Counted from the stretch's first letter, positions 21,106 to 32,287 are shown. The stretch is 64,000 nucleotides of DNA from Chlorops oryzae (GCA_020466095.1 CM035807.1:47161389-47225388); one strand, 5' to 3'. Translations and numbers: made by a program. The notes: generated from the letters alone by a model not told the origin.

Positions 21106-22414
21106 TTCTTTTAACCCGGTTATGATTATTTTTCTTTCTCTGCTGTCATTTATTTCGCACTATTTTCGATTATTTTCGATAACAAGCGGGGTTGATATTA
21201 AATTTAACTTGCGAAACGCGTGCTTCACAGCTTACGAAGCGAGAATGAATGCCGAAGCACTCGCTTCAAAACGTCGTGAGAACAAGCTATAACACGAATC
21301 CAAAAATTAAATGAACCCACGGCCTTCAATTTTCCCTCAAAGTCCTTCAGAAATTTTTTGCGGCCATAATTCCAAAAAATTAACGATGATGCCCACCCAA
21401 AACAATTTTCTAAATATGTTGTCTGACATTCAAGGCAACTGGAATCGCATGTTGCAACTCTGAATGCTGTAATTCGTTGCCATATCAACGAAGTAACGAG
21501 GGGATTGCCACAGTGAGCCGGTTCTGCGATGACGTGTGTGTTTTTAAAATTTCGCGCAACGACCCAATAAGCACAACGAGTTCGAATCGAATTCGTTTGA
21601 CGTGCAAACTCTTCGCCGCGAGTTCGAATCGACTTCGAATTCGTGAGAGAGTCACCTTTTTACGCGACTCGTATTTTTTATCGTTTACGCATCGTAAGCG
21701 AATCGAGTTTTTTCTGTTCTGGAATTGTTTTCAAATAAAAATTGAATTTTTTCAAAACATTAATTTTTATATTTTTAATATAAAAATCAAATAAGACTCT
21801 TATTATAAGACTATTTTCGGTAACAATTAAACGGTTCCAATGCTTATAAGAACGCTTTTGAATTTACCAAGGGATCCACTGAGGGATTTGAACCCCGACT
21901 TCGAAACGAATTCCCAAAACTACTTTCGAGAACAAGATTTATAGAAAATAAGATTGCGTTTTGCGCAGCTCCGTTATGTTGTTTACAAAAATCAGCTGTT
22001 AACGTGACGTCACATGGCACAATAACATAGCCTTCCAAGATTTATAGAAATTTTCTATAAATCTTGAAACCAAACAAATATTTTCCGATATAAGGTTCCG
22101 GTACACGTTCTCATGAAAAGTAATTCTCACGTGAATTTATCCGTGAGAATATTCCCATTCCTGTTTACAAGTTCCGCTATTTCTGTTATAATGAGAATGC
22201 TTTGAGAATTATTTTATGAGATCGTTCTCATTGTATTCTCAAATCTTTTTACACATAGTTATAGAAACCTTCTCATGTATGAAAAATAAACGGCATTGCT
22301 TCGTTAAATGCAGGTGACAGTTGTAAATTTTATTGTGGCATCATGTTGAAAAGACGTAAATTAATTCTTAATTTTTTATGTTTTTGCGAAATAAATGCGG
22401 AATAGTTAGGTCTC
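21106..22414. other. Unassigned, with a tRNA-like T-arm and a perfect palindrome
   Basis: No gene supported. Near 21867-21893 the minus strand reads GTCGGGGTTCAAATCCCTCA, a good Pol III B box and T-arm without a clear A box. At 22037-22066 a CAAGATTTATAGAAA / TTTCTATAAATCTTG pair forms a near-perfect 30-bp palindrome, and its half also occurs at 21939. Repeated GAGAA/TTCTC motifs at 22110-22260 may be ends of the Harbinger-like element that follows. Confidence 0.35.
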
Positions 22415-22774
22415 GTGAAAAAAACAAAGAGAAAAAGAGAAATTTGGACCCGAGACTTTTACCTGCAAAGGGAAACCGAAAAAGTATATCAAAAACTAAT
22501 GTCGAGCCTTAAAAATGAAGGGGAAGAATTCTATAAGAAATTTGTACGTCTTTCGTTTGATGACTTCGAATTCATTCATCAACGTATAAAATATCGTATA
22601 GCTAAAAAGGATACAATGATGCGCCAAGCCATTACAACTGCGGAACGGTTGGCTGTCACTTTATGGTATTTGTCATCGGGAGACATTTTAAATTTTGCGC
22701 ACTCATATTATTTGTACCATACAATTATTAAAACGACGACAAATCAACTAATCAAAAACTTCAAAGCCTACTGA
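22415..22774 (+). pseudogene. PIF/Harbinger transposase, N-terminal fragment
   Basis: About 119 codons: W-T-R-D-F-Y-L-Q-R, a Y-x2-L-M-S-S-L helix, then F-V-R-L-S-F-D-D-F-E-F-I, D-T-M-M-R-Q-A-I-T, and E-R-L-A-V-T-L-W-Y-L-S-S-G-D. The last segment is the conserved block just before the DDE domain of Harbinger nucleases. The catalytic domain is missing and the frame stops at 22774. The first codon used lies inside a basic run, and the real start could be upstream. Confidence 0.65.
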
Positions 22775-24766
22775 CCTGACAGTAAATTTTATATATTCAG
22801 TCATGAGATGAGTATGTCCAATAAAAATTATACAAACGAAATTTTGAAATAGTTGATTCACTATTTAAAAGACAATCAAATTGCTGTTATCTTAAGCATA
22901 TTCGGCTGGATATAATAAATTCTTATTTAATTATGTTCTATTTTGTTCTTTAATGTTGCAACGACATTGTGAAATTTATGATTTCTTATTCGATTAATTC
23001 GGAATTTTTGAAAATTGTGAGTGATTGTGCGTGAGTTCCAAAATGGTTCTCGTGACCGTGCGTGAACGTGAGCAAGTCATTTTTGAACCGTGCGTGAGCG
23101 TGCATGCACGAAAATTTTGGTACCGTGAGCGCACGTGATCGTGAATCAAAAATCGCTCACGCGCGCATCTCTGCTTTGAAATACGATCCAAAATATGTCA
23201 AAATCGATGTCTTCCCTACTTTTTATCGAAATTTATCGAAAACATAGTAAGAAGAAGAAACAAAATCCAAACTCCCAGCCGGAATTTATAGCATGCATGA
23301 CAAAATAGACCAATTCGGGCTCTTACCAATGGCCTTGGTATAAAAATATAATGGAAACAAGAACAGACTACAACAGAGCCTTCTTTAAATAAAATTTTAT
23401 TTTGTAAAATACTTGTTTACTTGAGTTCAGACAGTTTCACTACTTCGACAAAGTTCGGTGTTCTTGAAATTTCCGGCTCGGATGTTGCATTTTACACAAA
23501 ACATAAAAAACGATTTACGAATCTCTCGTCTGAACGGGACGATTCGCAAACGTAATTCAAGGGGCGAATCACGAAATTCATAATGCCGACTGAACATAGC
23601 ATAATGGGCCGTTTACATATCGTCGTCTCCGAGTTATCTCCTCATATATGACAAACTCGAAAAATTTGAGATAAGCAGGTTTTCCCGTGTACTTTTTCAA
23701 TATGTATCCATCTGTCGAGTCTCTAGGTTTCTATACCTTATAGTTTACGTGATATTTGTGAGCTAAATAATTGTATATCCTCCAAAATGATAAATTCTAC
23801 GCGTTATTAAATCGTATATCCATATTTTGTGGATATACTATGATTTATATATGAAATTTTCGCAGTAAAAAGTTGTTGCGTTATCTCATCGAATGTGAAA
23901 CAATTTTTTTTTTTTTTTTGACGTGGTAACGTCTATTAAATCGATGATAGGACACTCGAAAATCGAAAAAGTGACGCCGGTGATTTCAATTTGCGTTCAA
24001 AATGTTCATCGTTCAATTTACGCGACAAACAAATACACTCAAAAATAATTCCACTAAGTATTTCAAAAAATTTTGGTTTTAGAGCAGCATTTATGCATTT
24101 TATAACAAACCCTAAGACGAAGGGATACCTTTGAAAATCAGACAGACAGAAAGTCTCATTTCTAAAAGCTAAACGTTCAAATTGGAGCCGGTTACTATTT
24201 TCACCATCGATTTGCACTATTGACTCGTTCCATTTGGCACCATCTGTTCTCCATGGATGCCACACTCACGTCTAATTTAAACAAGACCAAAAACTCGGAA
24301 ATCAGTTTTTTGTAGTTCGTGAGTTTTTCTAATACTAAAAAGAAAAAATAAATGTTAAAAGAAATTCTCCAGTTTAAAATGGTATAATCATTCATAAAAA
24401 AAAAACTTTATAATATCTGATTTTCTCTGTTTATAAATGAAAGAAAATCCCTTGAAAAAAATTAACTGCTTGTACTTGCCCAATTTCTAGAAGCGACAAC
24501 AATGCCCAAAGTGGAATTGCCTGGTATGCCGTGTGCATATACAGTCTGTCAAGAATGAGTTTTCACACACTTAATAAATGCTGATTTTCAAACTAAAAAG
24601 TTAATTTTTCGCATTGTATTTATATTTTTAAAATTTTTCTTATTTATATGGTTATATGCTGTGTTGACAAACGATTCGCGAAAAAACAAATCCAATCAAA
24701 TGCAAAAGAAACAAAAAACAAAAACAACTGCATTTCGCTACTGTCAAACAACTCTTTTCACATTTG
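22775..24766. other. Unassigned AT-rich region
   Basis: No gene supported. 23020-23170 is dense in CGTGAGCGTG-like motifs. 23936-24265 (minus) is an open frame of 109 codons with no domain I know. A T tract sits at 23906-23922. Nothing else stands out. Confidence 0.4.
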
Positions 24767-25636
24767 TTTTTATACCCGACACACTCTGTGTCGAGGGTAT
24801 ATTGCGTTTGTTGGGTTGTGTGTAACACCCAGAACCAGTCGAGATAGACCATACAAAATGTATATAGAAATGATCAGCGTCACCAGGAGATTCGATTTAG
24901 ACATGTCCGTCCGTCTGTCCGTCTGTCCGTCTGTTTGTATACAGTTATCTTATCGAAGGAGTTGAGCTATCTTGACAAAATTTGGTATGCGTGCTCACGG
25001 GGACATGAGTAAGAACAAGTTCGAGAATGGACCCGATCGGACCATTTTTAGGGGTACCTCTAGTACTAGGGTCTGTTACGAAAATCACAAAAACTGCTCT
25101 AAACTCGAAGTTTTTCAACATATTTTGATGAAATTTGATATTTGAACATGTTTCAAGGCAAGTAATACGATTTCAAAAAATTTTAAAAGTGGGCGTGGCA
25201 GAAGGGCGGTTTTCGAAAATTGTCCCCTACACCCGAACTTCAAATGGGACTTGAACGAAAGTTGGCACTTATGCTTATTTTGTAGCCATAAACATTCTCC
25301 CAAAAAATTTCCTAGATCGGTCCATTATTAAGGGTACCTCCAGTACTAGGGTCTATCACAAAAATCTCAAAACTGCCTCAAAATCGGACTTTTTCCAAAT
25401 ATTTCAATGAAACTTAGGATTTGAGCGAATATTAAGGCCTCCGATTAGAATTCCAATAAATTGGAAAAGTGGGCGTGGCAGAGGGGCAGTTTTCATAAAG
25501 AAATATAACAAAAGTCGGTGTATTGGGCCCCCATATGGCCTTAAACACCTCTTGATATTAAAAATTATTTGAACACGTGTGTCTGTGTCGGGTATTCTAT
25601 TGTCAGGCTCGCCTGACTATAACACCCTTACTTGTT
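24767..25636. mobile_element. DINE-1/mini-me-like element, second family
   Basis: One end reads TTTTTATACCCGACACACTC and the other ends ...CACCCTTACTTGT. It contains a TGTCCGTCCGTCTGTCCG block (24904-24940), AAAAGTGGGCGTGGCAGA repeats (25187, 25469) and a repeated GGGTACCTC(T/C)AGTACTAGGGTCT (25052 and 25331). The plan matches the other DINE-like copies in the window but the sequence differs. Confidence 0.6.
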
Positions 25637-25811
25637 GCAATAGCTTTTGCGTTAATTCAGCGACTATCGGTATTCTTGGCGTGGTCTTTGCGTTGCTCTG
25701 ACTCTTTTCTATGAATTTATAAAATCATTTCGTCAAAAATTTTTGAAGTGGTTAACTCAAAAGTCAAGCATCGCGTATAACAATAAATATATTGTATATT
25801 GTTTTTTGAAA

Positions 25812-26162
25812 ATGCCAGGAAAAAGGATTGCATTTGAAATGGCTCAATTGATATTTTACAATCACCAGTTGGGAAAAACTGTTCACGAGCTTTCCGAAAT
25901 GTTTGCTGTAACAAAAAAAAGTATTTACAATGTTTTAAAACGAGCACAGTCTGAGGGAAGATTAGAACCAAAGTCTGGAGGCGGTCCCAAACGAAAAATT
26001 ACCCTGCGTCTGGAGCGTGCGATCATAAGAAAATTGAACCAAAATCCGCGTATTTCGACCCGAGAGCTTGCAATGGAACTCAAGGAACGATATGATGTTA
26101 ATGTTTCGCATGAAACGGTGCGTCAGGTTTTGCTTAGACACCAATATACAGTGGCGAGCTGA
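25812..26162 (+). pseudogene. Tc1-type transposase, DNA-binding half
   Basis: From ATG 25812: G-K-T-V-H-E-L-S-E-M-F as the first helix-turn-helix, S-I-Y-N-V-L-K-R, a G-G-G-P-K-R-K-I hook, and R-I-S-T-R-E-L-A-M-E-L with H-E-T-V-R-Q-V-L as the second. This is the bipartite paired-like domain of Tc1 transposases. The frame stops at 26162 before the DDE domain. At 26148 ATACAGTGGCGAGCTGAAGT looks like another Tc1-type end inserted at TA, which may explain the truncation; its other end may be near 26337-26360. Confidence 0.7.
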
Positions 26163-27847
26163 AGTGAGCAAATGTTGGGTTCTTCAATTGTTTTCTCTTA
26201 ATATCTCCGGTGTTAATAAAGATATCCTAGTGAAATTTTCGGTATATGTACATTAATTATTTTGGAATATAAATAGTGAGACGAAAACGAAGTAAAGGCT
26301 GTAGGAAAAGAGAGAACAGCAAAACATGCTACCAGACCCACATGTGCTCAGTTTTGCTCGTTTGGAAAAATTTACTATCGATTTTGATTAAATAGGTAGC
26401 AAACGGGAAAAATTATAAATGTTAGTAGATGTCGCATTGGGAGAATAGTCAAGGGCTCCAAAACATAGATCTCACAGGTTTTTGATAACCTTATGGCTGT
26501 AGAGGCATCGTTTAATGGCGGGTTGGGACATGTTATAAAAAATAATTTCAAAAAAATAGATATCTATAAAAATAAAACAATTTTTGTATGTTTCTCAGTT
26601 AATACTAATTCCATCGATCACTTGGAAAATTTTCACACTTACCGGTTACTTAGTTTGTTCAAAAAGTACGTGCAATCTACGAAACATATAACAATTTATT
26701 GCTTTCTTCTAAGGAAAATGCCAACAAAAACTACTACAACAACAAAATATCAAAAAATTTGGCTATTTAAGGATAAAGGATACCTTTTCCAATCTAAAGT
26801 TTTAAAATTGACCTCGCTCGGTCTACTAGTTTTCAAGTAATTTATGCGAAATGCATGAAATTAATTCCATCGTATGGATTTATATAACAAACAAACGATA
26901 TTTTCATGGATTCTTTTGAGATAAAATCGAGGCTTAATGCTACCAAAATGTTTTTTATTGTTTTTTGTTGTTGTTTTAATTTTAAATTATCAGCTGTTTT
27001 AAAGAAGTCCACAATAGAAATCTACAATCAATTGTAGTGTGTCACCCCAACATAGACTTCTTTCATTGTAGTGTGAAGTCTATAGACTTTACACCATATG
27101 TCTGTCAATGCTATAACACTTGACTCTCAGCATCAATTAGTAAATTTTGTATGGCAGGGTTGACACTGTAAGAGATTTCAATCCCTAACCAACAAAACAA
27201 TGTTTAACTATCGAAATGCCCCGCCGTGTGTAGAATTATTATTTATCGAAGGAAATTTTCGATATCTTTGATGCATCAATTGGGGAACTATTAAAAACTA
27301 AAAAGTTTTACAATTTTTTAAAACTGAAAAACAGAAATTTTATTCAATGGGTTAACAAAATAAGCCTACCAAATAACTAGTAAGTATGGTTGTACACATA
27401 TCGATAACTATTATAATCGATAATTACGCAAAAAAAAATTTGATACATTTTGGATACGCTTTGAAACTTAAATATTTGGCTACGAAAAAAATTAAGTCAG
27501 TGGCAACGCTGAATGTAGATCCGGTCTAAGCAACTCTGTGCCATGATTTATGAATAAGCGTTATCGATTAAAGATCAGACGGGGCATTTTCTTGAACGTA
27601 TAAAGCATCTACTGTATAAAGGAACTTATATCTTCAACCTGATTTTTTTAAAAGATTTTTTCGAAAAAATATGAGCATCAAAGTACAATTATTTTAGGTT
27701 TTCTGTATTCTGTAATTTTTATTCCGTAGGGAAAAATGCTAAAAGGGATATTTGCAACTCTTAACATATAAGTTCAGGTGCAAATATGATGCTTGGAGAT
27801 TCTGAGTAAAGACTTTACAGCACTGATCTCAATCCTTTATTAGGTCT
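26163..27847. other. Unassigned AT-rich region
   Basis: No gene supported. Open frames here (for example 26493-26840) are Lys/Asn/Ile-rich and look non-coding. ATCGAT-containing short repeats occur at 27380-27420. Confidence 0.4.
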
Positions 27848-27933
27848 GTTCGCGTACTGCACGAAACTGCCCAAAGGTGCCCAATTTTTTGAAAACTGTA
27901 TGAAAATTGGGCAGTTTCGTGCAGTACGCGAAC
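27848..27933. repeat. Perfect 27-bp inverted repeat (foldback) upstream of NOF-like gene
   Basis: 27848-27874 begins GTTCGCGTACTGCACG, and 27907-27933 is its exact reverse complement, with a 32-bp loop. The second arm ends 42 bases before the NOF-like ATG. NOF genes in Drosophila travel within foldback elements, so this could be a terminal repeat end, although it may also be an unrelated MITE. Confidence 0.8.
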
Positions 27934-27975
27934 ATAACTATTGTTTATAGTCAAAGTCGCACAAGAAAATATAAA

Positions 27976-28936
27976 ATGGACGAACGTCAATCCATTCAGA
28001 AGCTGAAAGAATTGCTCAAACAAGAGCAATATAAGGCAGTATTGAATATCGATGGATCAATAGCGGTTCCGAAATCACTGTTTTCTCTCTTTTATCCACC
28101 GAAATCGGAAAAGAGGATCCACTATCAGGAAAGAATATATATGTATACTATATTGAAATTGAATCGCTATGACATGCACACTTTTGTATTCGATTTTTAC
28201 GGACTAACCTACGAAAAAGCTCTGCACGTAGACAGTTCGTTTGAAAATGTAAGCAAAGGCAATTTAACTTTTTCTATCGATATATCAAATATATGGAAAA
28301 AAATTGAATTAGAAGAATCTACATACAATTCACAAACAAATAAACCAATAATAAGTAAAACTTTGAAACGAGGATTTTGGACGGATTACTTGTTTGATGA
28401 AATATTCAAAGCGGTAAAAGTTAAATGTACCTTGACATTTAAGCGAAATAAAATTTCCGGATCAGGATATGCAGTCACAGTTTCAGGATTTTGCTCGGAA
28501 TGTGGTTCTGTATTCTCGGGAAAAGTTATAAATAAACCCATCAAGAATCAACCCGTGCTAATGGAATGCCAGATTAGAGGTTATGACGAGCAGCATTTAC
28601 ACATAAAAAAAGACATCTTAAAGGAAATAAAAGAAGGGATGTGGGACACGTACTCGCAAAAAACAACACTCATGCATCGATTTGGCGTCGTAAGGAGGCA
28701 AATAGACTTATGGAGTACGGCGACGAGGAACCACCTCAATTGTATCGACTTGCAACACTTAGGAAAGCTAAACAGCAACAGCAAGATGAGTTTTTTCAAA
28801 CAACAAAAGCAAACATTTTCGAAAGTGTAAATTACCTCAAATACGACAAAAACGTTGAGGGTTTTATCAGGTCTATAGGGTTGGATCTCTTTTAGGCACA
28901 CTACTTTCTTAACGAACAAATTGCTTTATTTCATAG
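27976..28936 (+). pseudogene. NOF-like MULE transposase, N-terminal half
   Basis: From ATG 27976 about 210 codons are open. They give an N-terminal domain and a C-S-E-C-G-S-V-F zinc-knuckle-like pair near 28490, with C-Q-I-R-G following. A one-base slip in the A run at 28607-28613 shifts the frame. It continues as L-K-G-N-K-R-R, E-A-N-R-L-M-E-Y-G-D, T-L-R-K-A-K-Q and G-F-I-R-S-I-G-L-D, with a stop at 28893-28895 and matching residues to about 28930. These blocks fit large arthropod transposase proteins that I recall as NOF-FB-like (MULE superfamily). The catalytic half is missing here and lies reversed at 38190-40902. A BED-type hAT 3' end follows directly. Confidence 0.55.
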
Positions 28937-29233
28937 CTGTGAAGTAATGATTACTAATCGTCATTAGTAATTTGATTACTTTTATTCAAAAGTTGAAGTA
29001 ATTGATTAAGTGCGATTCCTGTCTGTTTGGCCCAATAATCCAAGAATTACGAATACACATAATCAAATTGGAATCACGATTTCTTGCGATTACGAAAAAT
29101 ATTCAAAAATAATCAAAAGTAATCAAAAAAGTAATCCGACTACTGTTGAAGATTATTTTTGATTATTTTTAGGGGTTTTGTCAGTTCAACTAGCAATTTT
29201 CATAAATTTGATTCAAAAACAAATACAAATATA

Positions 29234-29741
29234 TCTCTCTATTATACAAAAAAGTTTTTTTTTTCGCGTGTACTTTTATTTTTAGTGTGTAGGAGAGAGG
29301 GAGAGATGTACAGATGGAGAGAGGGAGAGAGGGTGAGAGGAAGAGAGGGAGGGTGGGAGAGAGGGATTGATGGAGAGAGGGTGAGAGGGTGAGAGGGAGA
29401 ATTGTTGAGAGGGAGAGAGGGATAGATGGAGAGAGGAAGAGAGAGCGAAAAAGTGAGAGAGAGAGGGAGACAGAGAGAGAGAGAGAGAGGGAGAGAACGA
29501 GAGTGGGAGGGAGGGTGGTATGGAGGTAGAGAGGGAGAGAGGGAGATAGGGAGAGAGGTAGAGAGGGAGATAGGGAGAGAGGGAGAGAGGGAGAGAGGGA
29601 GAGAGGGAGAGAGGGAGAGAGGGTGAGAGGGTAAGAGGGAGAGAGGGAGAGACGGAGAGACGGGGAGAGGGAGAGAGGGTGATGTCGAAGCGATCGTGGG
29701 AGGGTTGGTGAGCGAAGCGAACAGGGGGCGAAGCCCCCTAG
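29234..29741 (+). mobile_element. Short non-autonomous Helitron
   Basis: The element starts TCTCTCTATT and ends in the hairpin AGGGGGC-GAA-GCCCCCT followed by AG, so its last four bases are CTAG. It lies between A (29233) and T (29742) with no target duplication. The paralogous hAT end at 41148-41160 shows the uninterrupted site ...CAAATATA/TATAATAC. This is the full Helitron signature. At 508 bp it encodes no Rep/helicase, and most of it is a GA-rich simple repeat. Confidence 0.85.
29287..29685. repeat. GA-rich low-complexity tract
   Basis: About 400 bases of GAGAGGGAGAGAGGG-type sequence inside the Helitron. It produces long open frames of Pro/Ser/Leu on one strand and Arg/Glu/Gly on the other, which are not genes. 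Confidence 0.95.
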
Positions 29742-29880
29742 TATAATACAAATATTTTATTATGAAAAAGAACGAAAAAACACAATGCATGATAAAACAA
29801 AGAAACCATTTTACTTCAAACTGCTATTCGCCTTGAGTTACTATGCCGGCAAGAGAAAATAGTCTCTCATCTGGCCCCCG

Positions 29881-30178
29881 GAAGCCGGAATCCAAACATA
29901 TTTTTGTCTCTATTCATTTAGCGGTCACCTTATTATTTAATTTTGAAAGTATAAAGAACTCTTGCAACCTAATATCAATTTACCCATGACTTCACATGAG
30001 AAGAGCTTTCTTTATTAATGTAGAAATATGTAATAATCAGTACAATAAAGTGCAGAGTACGGCTACGAACTAAAAACTTTTTATGTTACAAAGATAAGGA
30101 TCGTCCAATCCTTCAATCCAGCGAAAAAGGATTGTTCCTGTTCAAATTATTCACGAACAAGAAGGAAAAATGTCAGTG
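29881..30178 (+). pseudogene. BED-type hAT 5' region through its start codon
   Basis: The stretch ends AAAAATGTCAGTG, which reads M-S-V. The next bases are a Ty3-type LTR. At right, the minus strand after the 3' LTR begins AGTGCGTATTTTTGAAAGC, which continues R-I-F-E-S-D. The AGTG is a 4-bp target duplication, and joining the two flanks gives one frame beginning M-S-V-R-I-F. So this is the 5' flank of the Ty3 insertion in the hAT transposase gene, now in opposite orientation and 15.5 kb away from its other half. Confidence 0.7.
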
Positions 30179-30225
30179 TGTTATGAATTAAATGTGTAAA
30201 TCAGAACTTTCATGAATCAATTGTT
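30179..30225 (+). repeat. Truncated 5' LTR of Ty3-type element 1
   Basis: It reads TGTTATGAATTAAATGTGTA and is identical to the first 47 bases of the LTR at 30941. It then switches abruptly to internal hAT sequence at 30226. It is preceded by the AGTG target duplication (30175-30178). Confidence 0.8.
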
Positions 30226-30827
30226 AAAGTATAAAAAATTGTTTATACAAACAAAAAGCATGGCATACTACATGGTTTTTTAAGAATGAATTTCAAGGCG
30301 TGCAATAATAAATTTCAAAATGCACGCATTTCAAAAAATACAAGGCAAAAATAAGCAGAGCATACTACGAAGTTGTATAATATAGAATTTCAAATTATGA
30401 ATCTGTCAAATCAAAATAAAAAATTTTTTCACAATAACAAACAAACAAAAAACACGCTTTCTTAAATTTAGGTTAAAATCCAATTTGAAATCTTATTGCA
30501 TAAAATATTGTTCGGCACTCGTGTCGAAACTCAGCTTTTTTCGCACTCGTGGTATTGTAAAACTCGGCTGCGCCTCGTTTTACAACATTTACCACTCGTG
30601 CAAAAAAAAGCTTCATTTCGACACTTGTATCGAAAATATCTATTATGAGAGAAACGCCAACATTTTTTGTTTGAAAATGTAAAACAACATCTAGTCATAT
30701 ATTTTAATAAGTCCACTGAATAAAAAATAAATTTTAACTGCATATTTTTCGGACTATTTTCCTTGTTTTTTCGAGCTTTTTATAGCGCTTATTTTCGGGT
30801 TTTTTCGGGCTTTTTTTACTCACTCTG
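30226..30827 (+). mobile_element. hAT element with CAGAGTGA ends, copy B (right part)
   Basis: It ends ...TTACTCACTCTG at 30827, followed by TTGATGAA, and is nearly identical in reverse to 46050-46651. Near 30650 it keeps G-A-A-A-C-G-C-C-A-A-C coding remnants that match the hAT dimerisation domain in copy A. A foldback of about 125 bp (30511-30640), with CACTCGTG and GTAAAAC...GTTTTAC arms, lies inside. The left part of the element is missing. Confidence 0.7.
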
Positions 30828-30940
30828 TTGATGAATATGAAAATTACGAATATTTATATGATGATGTTTTTGATAAAAGTTAAAGGACGATTATTGTTCA
30901 TAAGCCAATCGGGACGATTGGAGGTCAGGTTAGGCCGAGC
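30828..30940 (+). pseudogene. Ty3-type element 1, end of pol and polypurine region
   Basis: TTGATGAA (30828-30835), the hAT target duplication, is followed by an in-frame acidic tail (D-E-Y-E-N-Y-E-Y) and a TAA near 30890. A G/A-rich stretch (GGGACGATTGGAGGTCAGG) then precedes the LTR start. The other target copy sits at 37132-37139 at the end of the main pol frame, where the residues I-D-E join this tail. A reversed copy is at 45937-46049. Confidence 0.7.
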
Positions 30941-32287
30941 TGTTATGAATTAAATGTGTAAATCAGAACTTTCATGAATCAATTGTTATGAATCAACGTA
31001 TAGGTTGAAGGTAGCATGCATCAAACGTGTAAATTAGAACTAAGCTATCGGAATGTTAAGTGTGTAACTTATATTTAGGTCCTGAATATTAAATTGTTAT
31101 CGATAAGTAAACTTAAGTCATCGATGAAAAAAAAAAAACAAGTAAGAAAGCTAAAGTCGGTCAAGCCCGACTTTGAAATACCCAGCGTCCCGACATTATG
31201 AGTGCACTATGTTTTTCTTCTCTATTTGTGGGCGTGGCAGTGGGAGGGCCACATAAATTATTTCCCTACACCCTTCATTCGCCTTGGTGAACCTATGTTG
31301 CGAATTCGAAGCTTCTACGCCTTTTACTTCGGAAGTTACGAAAAATCTTCATTTGTGGGCGTGGCAGTGGGTGGGCCACATAAAATTTTTACCTACAACT
31401 TTCATTCGCCTTGGTGAACCTATGTTGCGAATTCGAAGCTTCTACGCCCTTTACTTCGGAAGTTACGAAAAATCTTCATTTGTGGGCGTGGCAGTGGGCG
31501 GGCCACATAAAATTTTTACCTACACCTTTCATTTGCCTTGGTGAACCTATGTTGCGAATTTGAAGCTTCTACGCCTTTTACTTCGGAAGTTACGAAAAAT
31601 CTTCATTTGTGGGCGTGGCAGCGCGCGGGCCAGTTAAATGTTTTCCCTACACCTTTCGTTTGCCTTGGTTAACCTATGTTGCGAATTTGAACCTTCTACG
31701 CCTTTTACTTCACAAGTTACGATAAGCCCTTATTTGTGGGCTTATTTGTGGGCGTGGCTCACGGAGGGCGGCGTCCATTTTTTGCCAGGATATGTCACTT
31801 TTCGTAGTTTACCAGTACACCAAATATCAATGGAATGTGTTGAGTGGTTCGCAAGTTACAAGCATTTTACTGAAAACACATTATATTCATTTGTGGGCGT
31901 GGCAGTGGGCGGATGTCTCCCATTTTTACTTAGGATCATACTCGGATCCCGATATACCTGTGTGCCAAATTTCGACTTGCTTGGTCCAGCCGTTTCGGAG
32001 GAGATCCGACCACGGACGGACGGACAGACGGACAGACGGACGGACGGACGGACAGACGGACATGTCTAAGTCGATTCAGTTTTTGATCCTGATTATTTCT
32101 ATATATATATGTCTATATCTCCGGAGCTTAGTTCTCCCTGTTACAAGATTCGCACAAAACTAATATACCCCGCTTACGCTGGGTATAAAAAAGGGCCACT
32201 TCCTGTTGTGATCGCTAGCTGAGTAAACGTATTTTTATTTAAACCAAATTTAATCCAGCTAATTCGCTATTACCTAGCGTCATAACA
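30941..32287 (+). repeat. LTR of Ty3-type element 1, with a DINE-like insertion
   Basis: It starts TGTTATGA and ends TCATAACA, a perfect 8-bp terminal inverted repeat with TG/CA ends. Without the DINE-like insertion it is about 286 bp, matching the reversed LTR at 45640-45936 (297 bp). It lies directly upstream of gag but also directly downstream of a pol tail, so it is shared between two partial elements. I could not match the bases after it (TCATCAGGTGTGGGG) to a specific tRNA primer. Confidence 0.85.
31135..32187 (+). mobile_element. DINE-1/mini-me-like element, copy 3, inside an LTR
   Basis: It starts ACAAGTAAGAAAGCTAAAGT and ends CTTACGCTGGGTATAAA. At least five GTGGGCGTGGCAG repeats and an extended ACGGACGGACAGACGG block (32017-32060) are present. 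The reversed LTR at 45640-45936 lacks it, which shows an insertion after the LTRs existed. It is longer than copy 2 because an internal block of about 130 bp, starting at the GTTGCGAATTCGAAGCTTCT motif, is amplified. Confidence 0.85.

Larger units (their letters stand above)
28944..29880 (-). mobile_element. 3' end of BED-type hAT element (second copy), Helitron-interrupted
   Basis: 28990-29233 and 29742-29870 match 40960-41330, the 3' end of the hAT element at right. Both copies have GATTAC/TAATC-rich subterminal motifs and the ACTATGCCGGCAA(A/G)AGAAAATAG coding stretch. The Helitron at 29234-29741 separates the two parts. Homology ends near 29875, and the following 300 bases are different. 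Confidence 0.75.

Noticed and set aside
23936..24265. Possible host exon (109 codons, minus strand)
   Set aside because: It has no recognisable domain, no splice or codon evidence and no support from the surroundings; kept only as an unassigned note.
29242..29790. 182-codon Pro/Ser/Leu-rich open frame and its Arg/Glu/Gly partners on the other strand
   Set aside because: They are translations of the GA-rich simple repeat inside the Helitron.
31202..32163. Several overlapping open frames of 70-143 codons
   Set aside because: They come from the repeated GTGGGCGTGGCAG units of a DINE-like element and resemble each other because the repeat does; no protein family fits.
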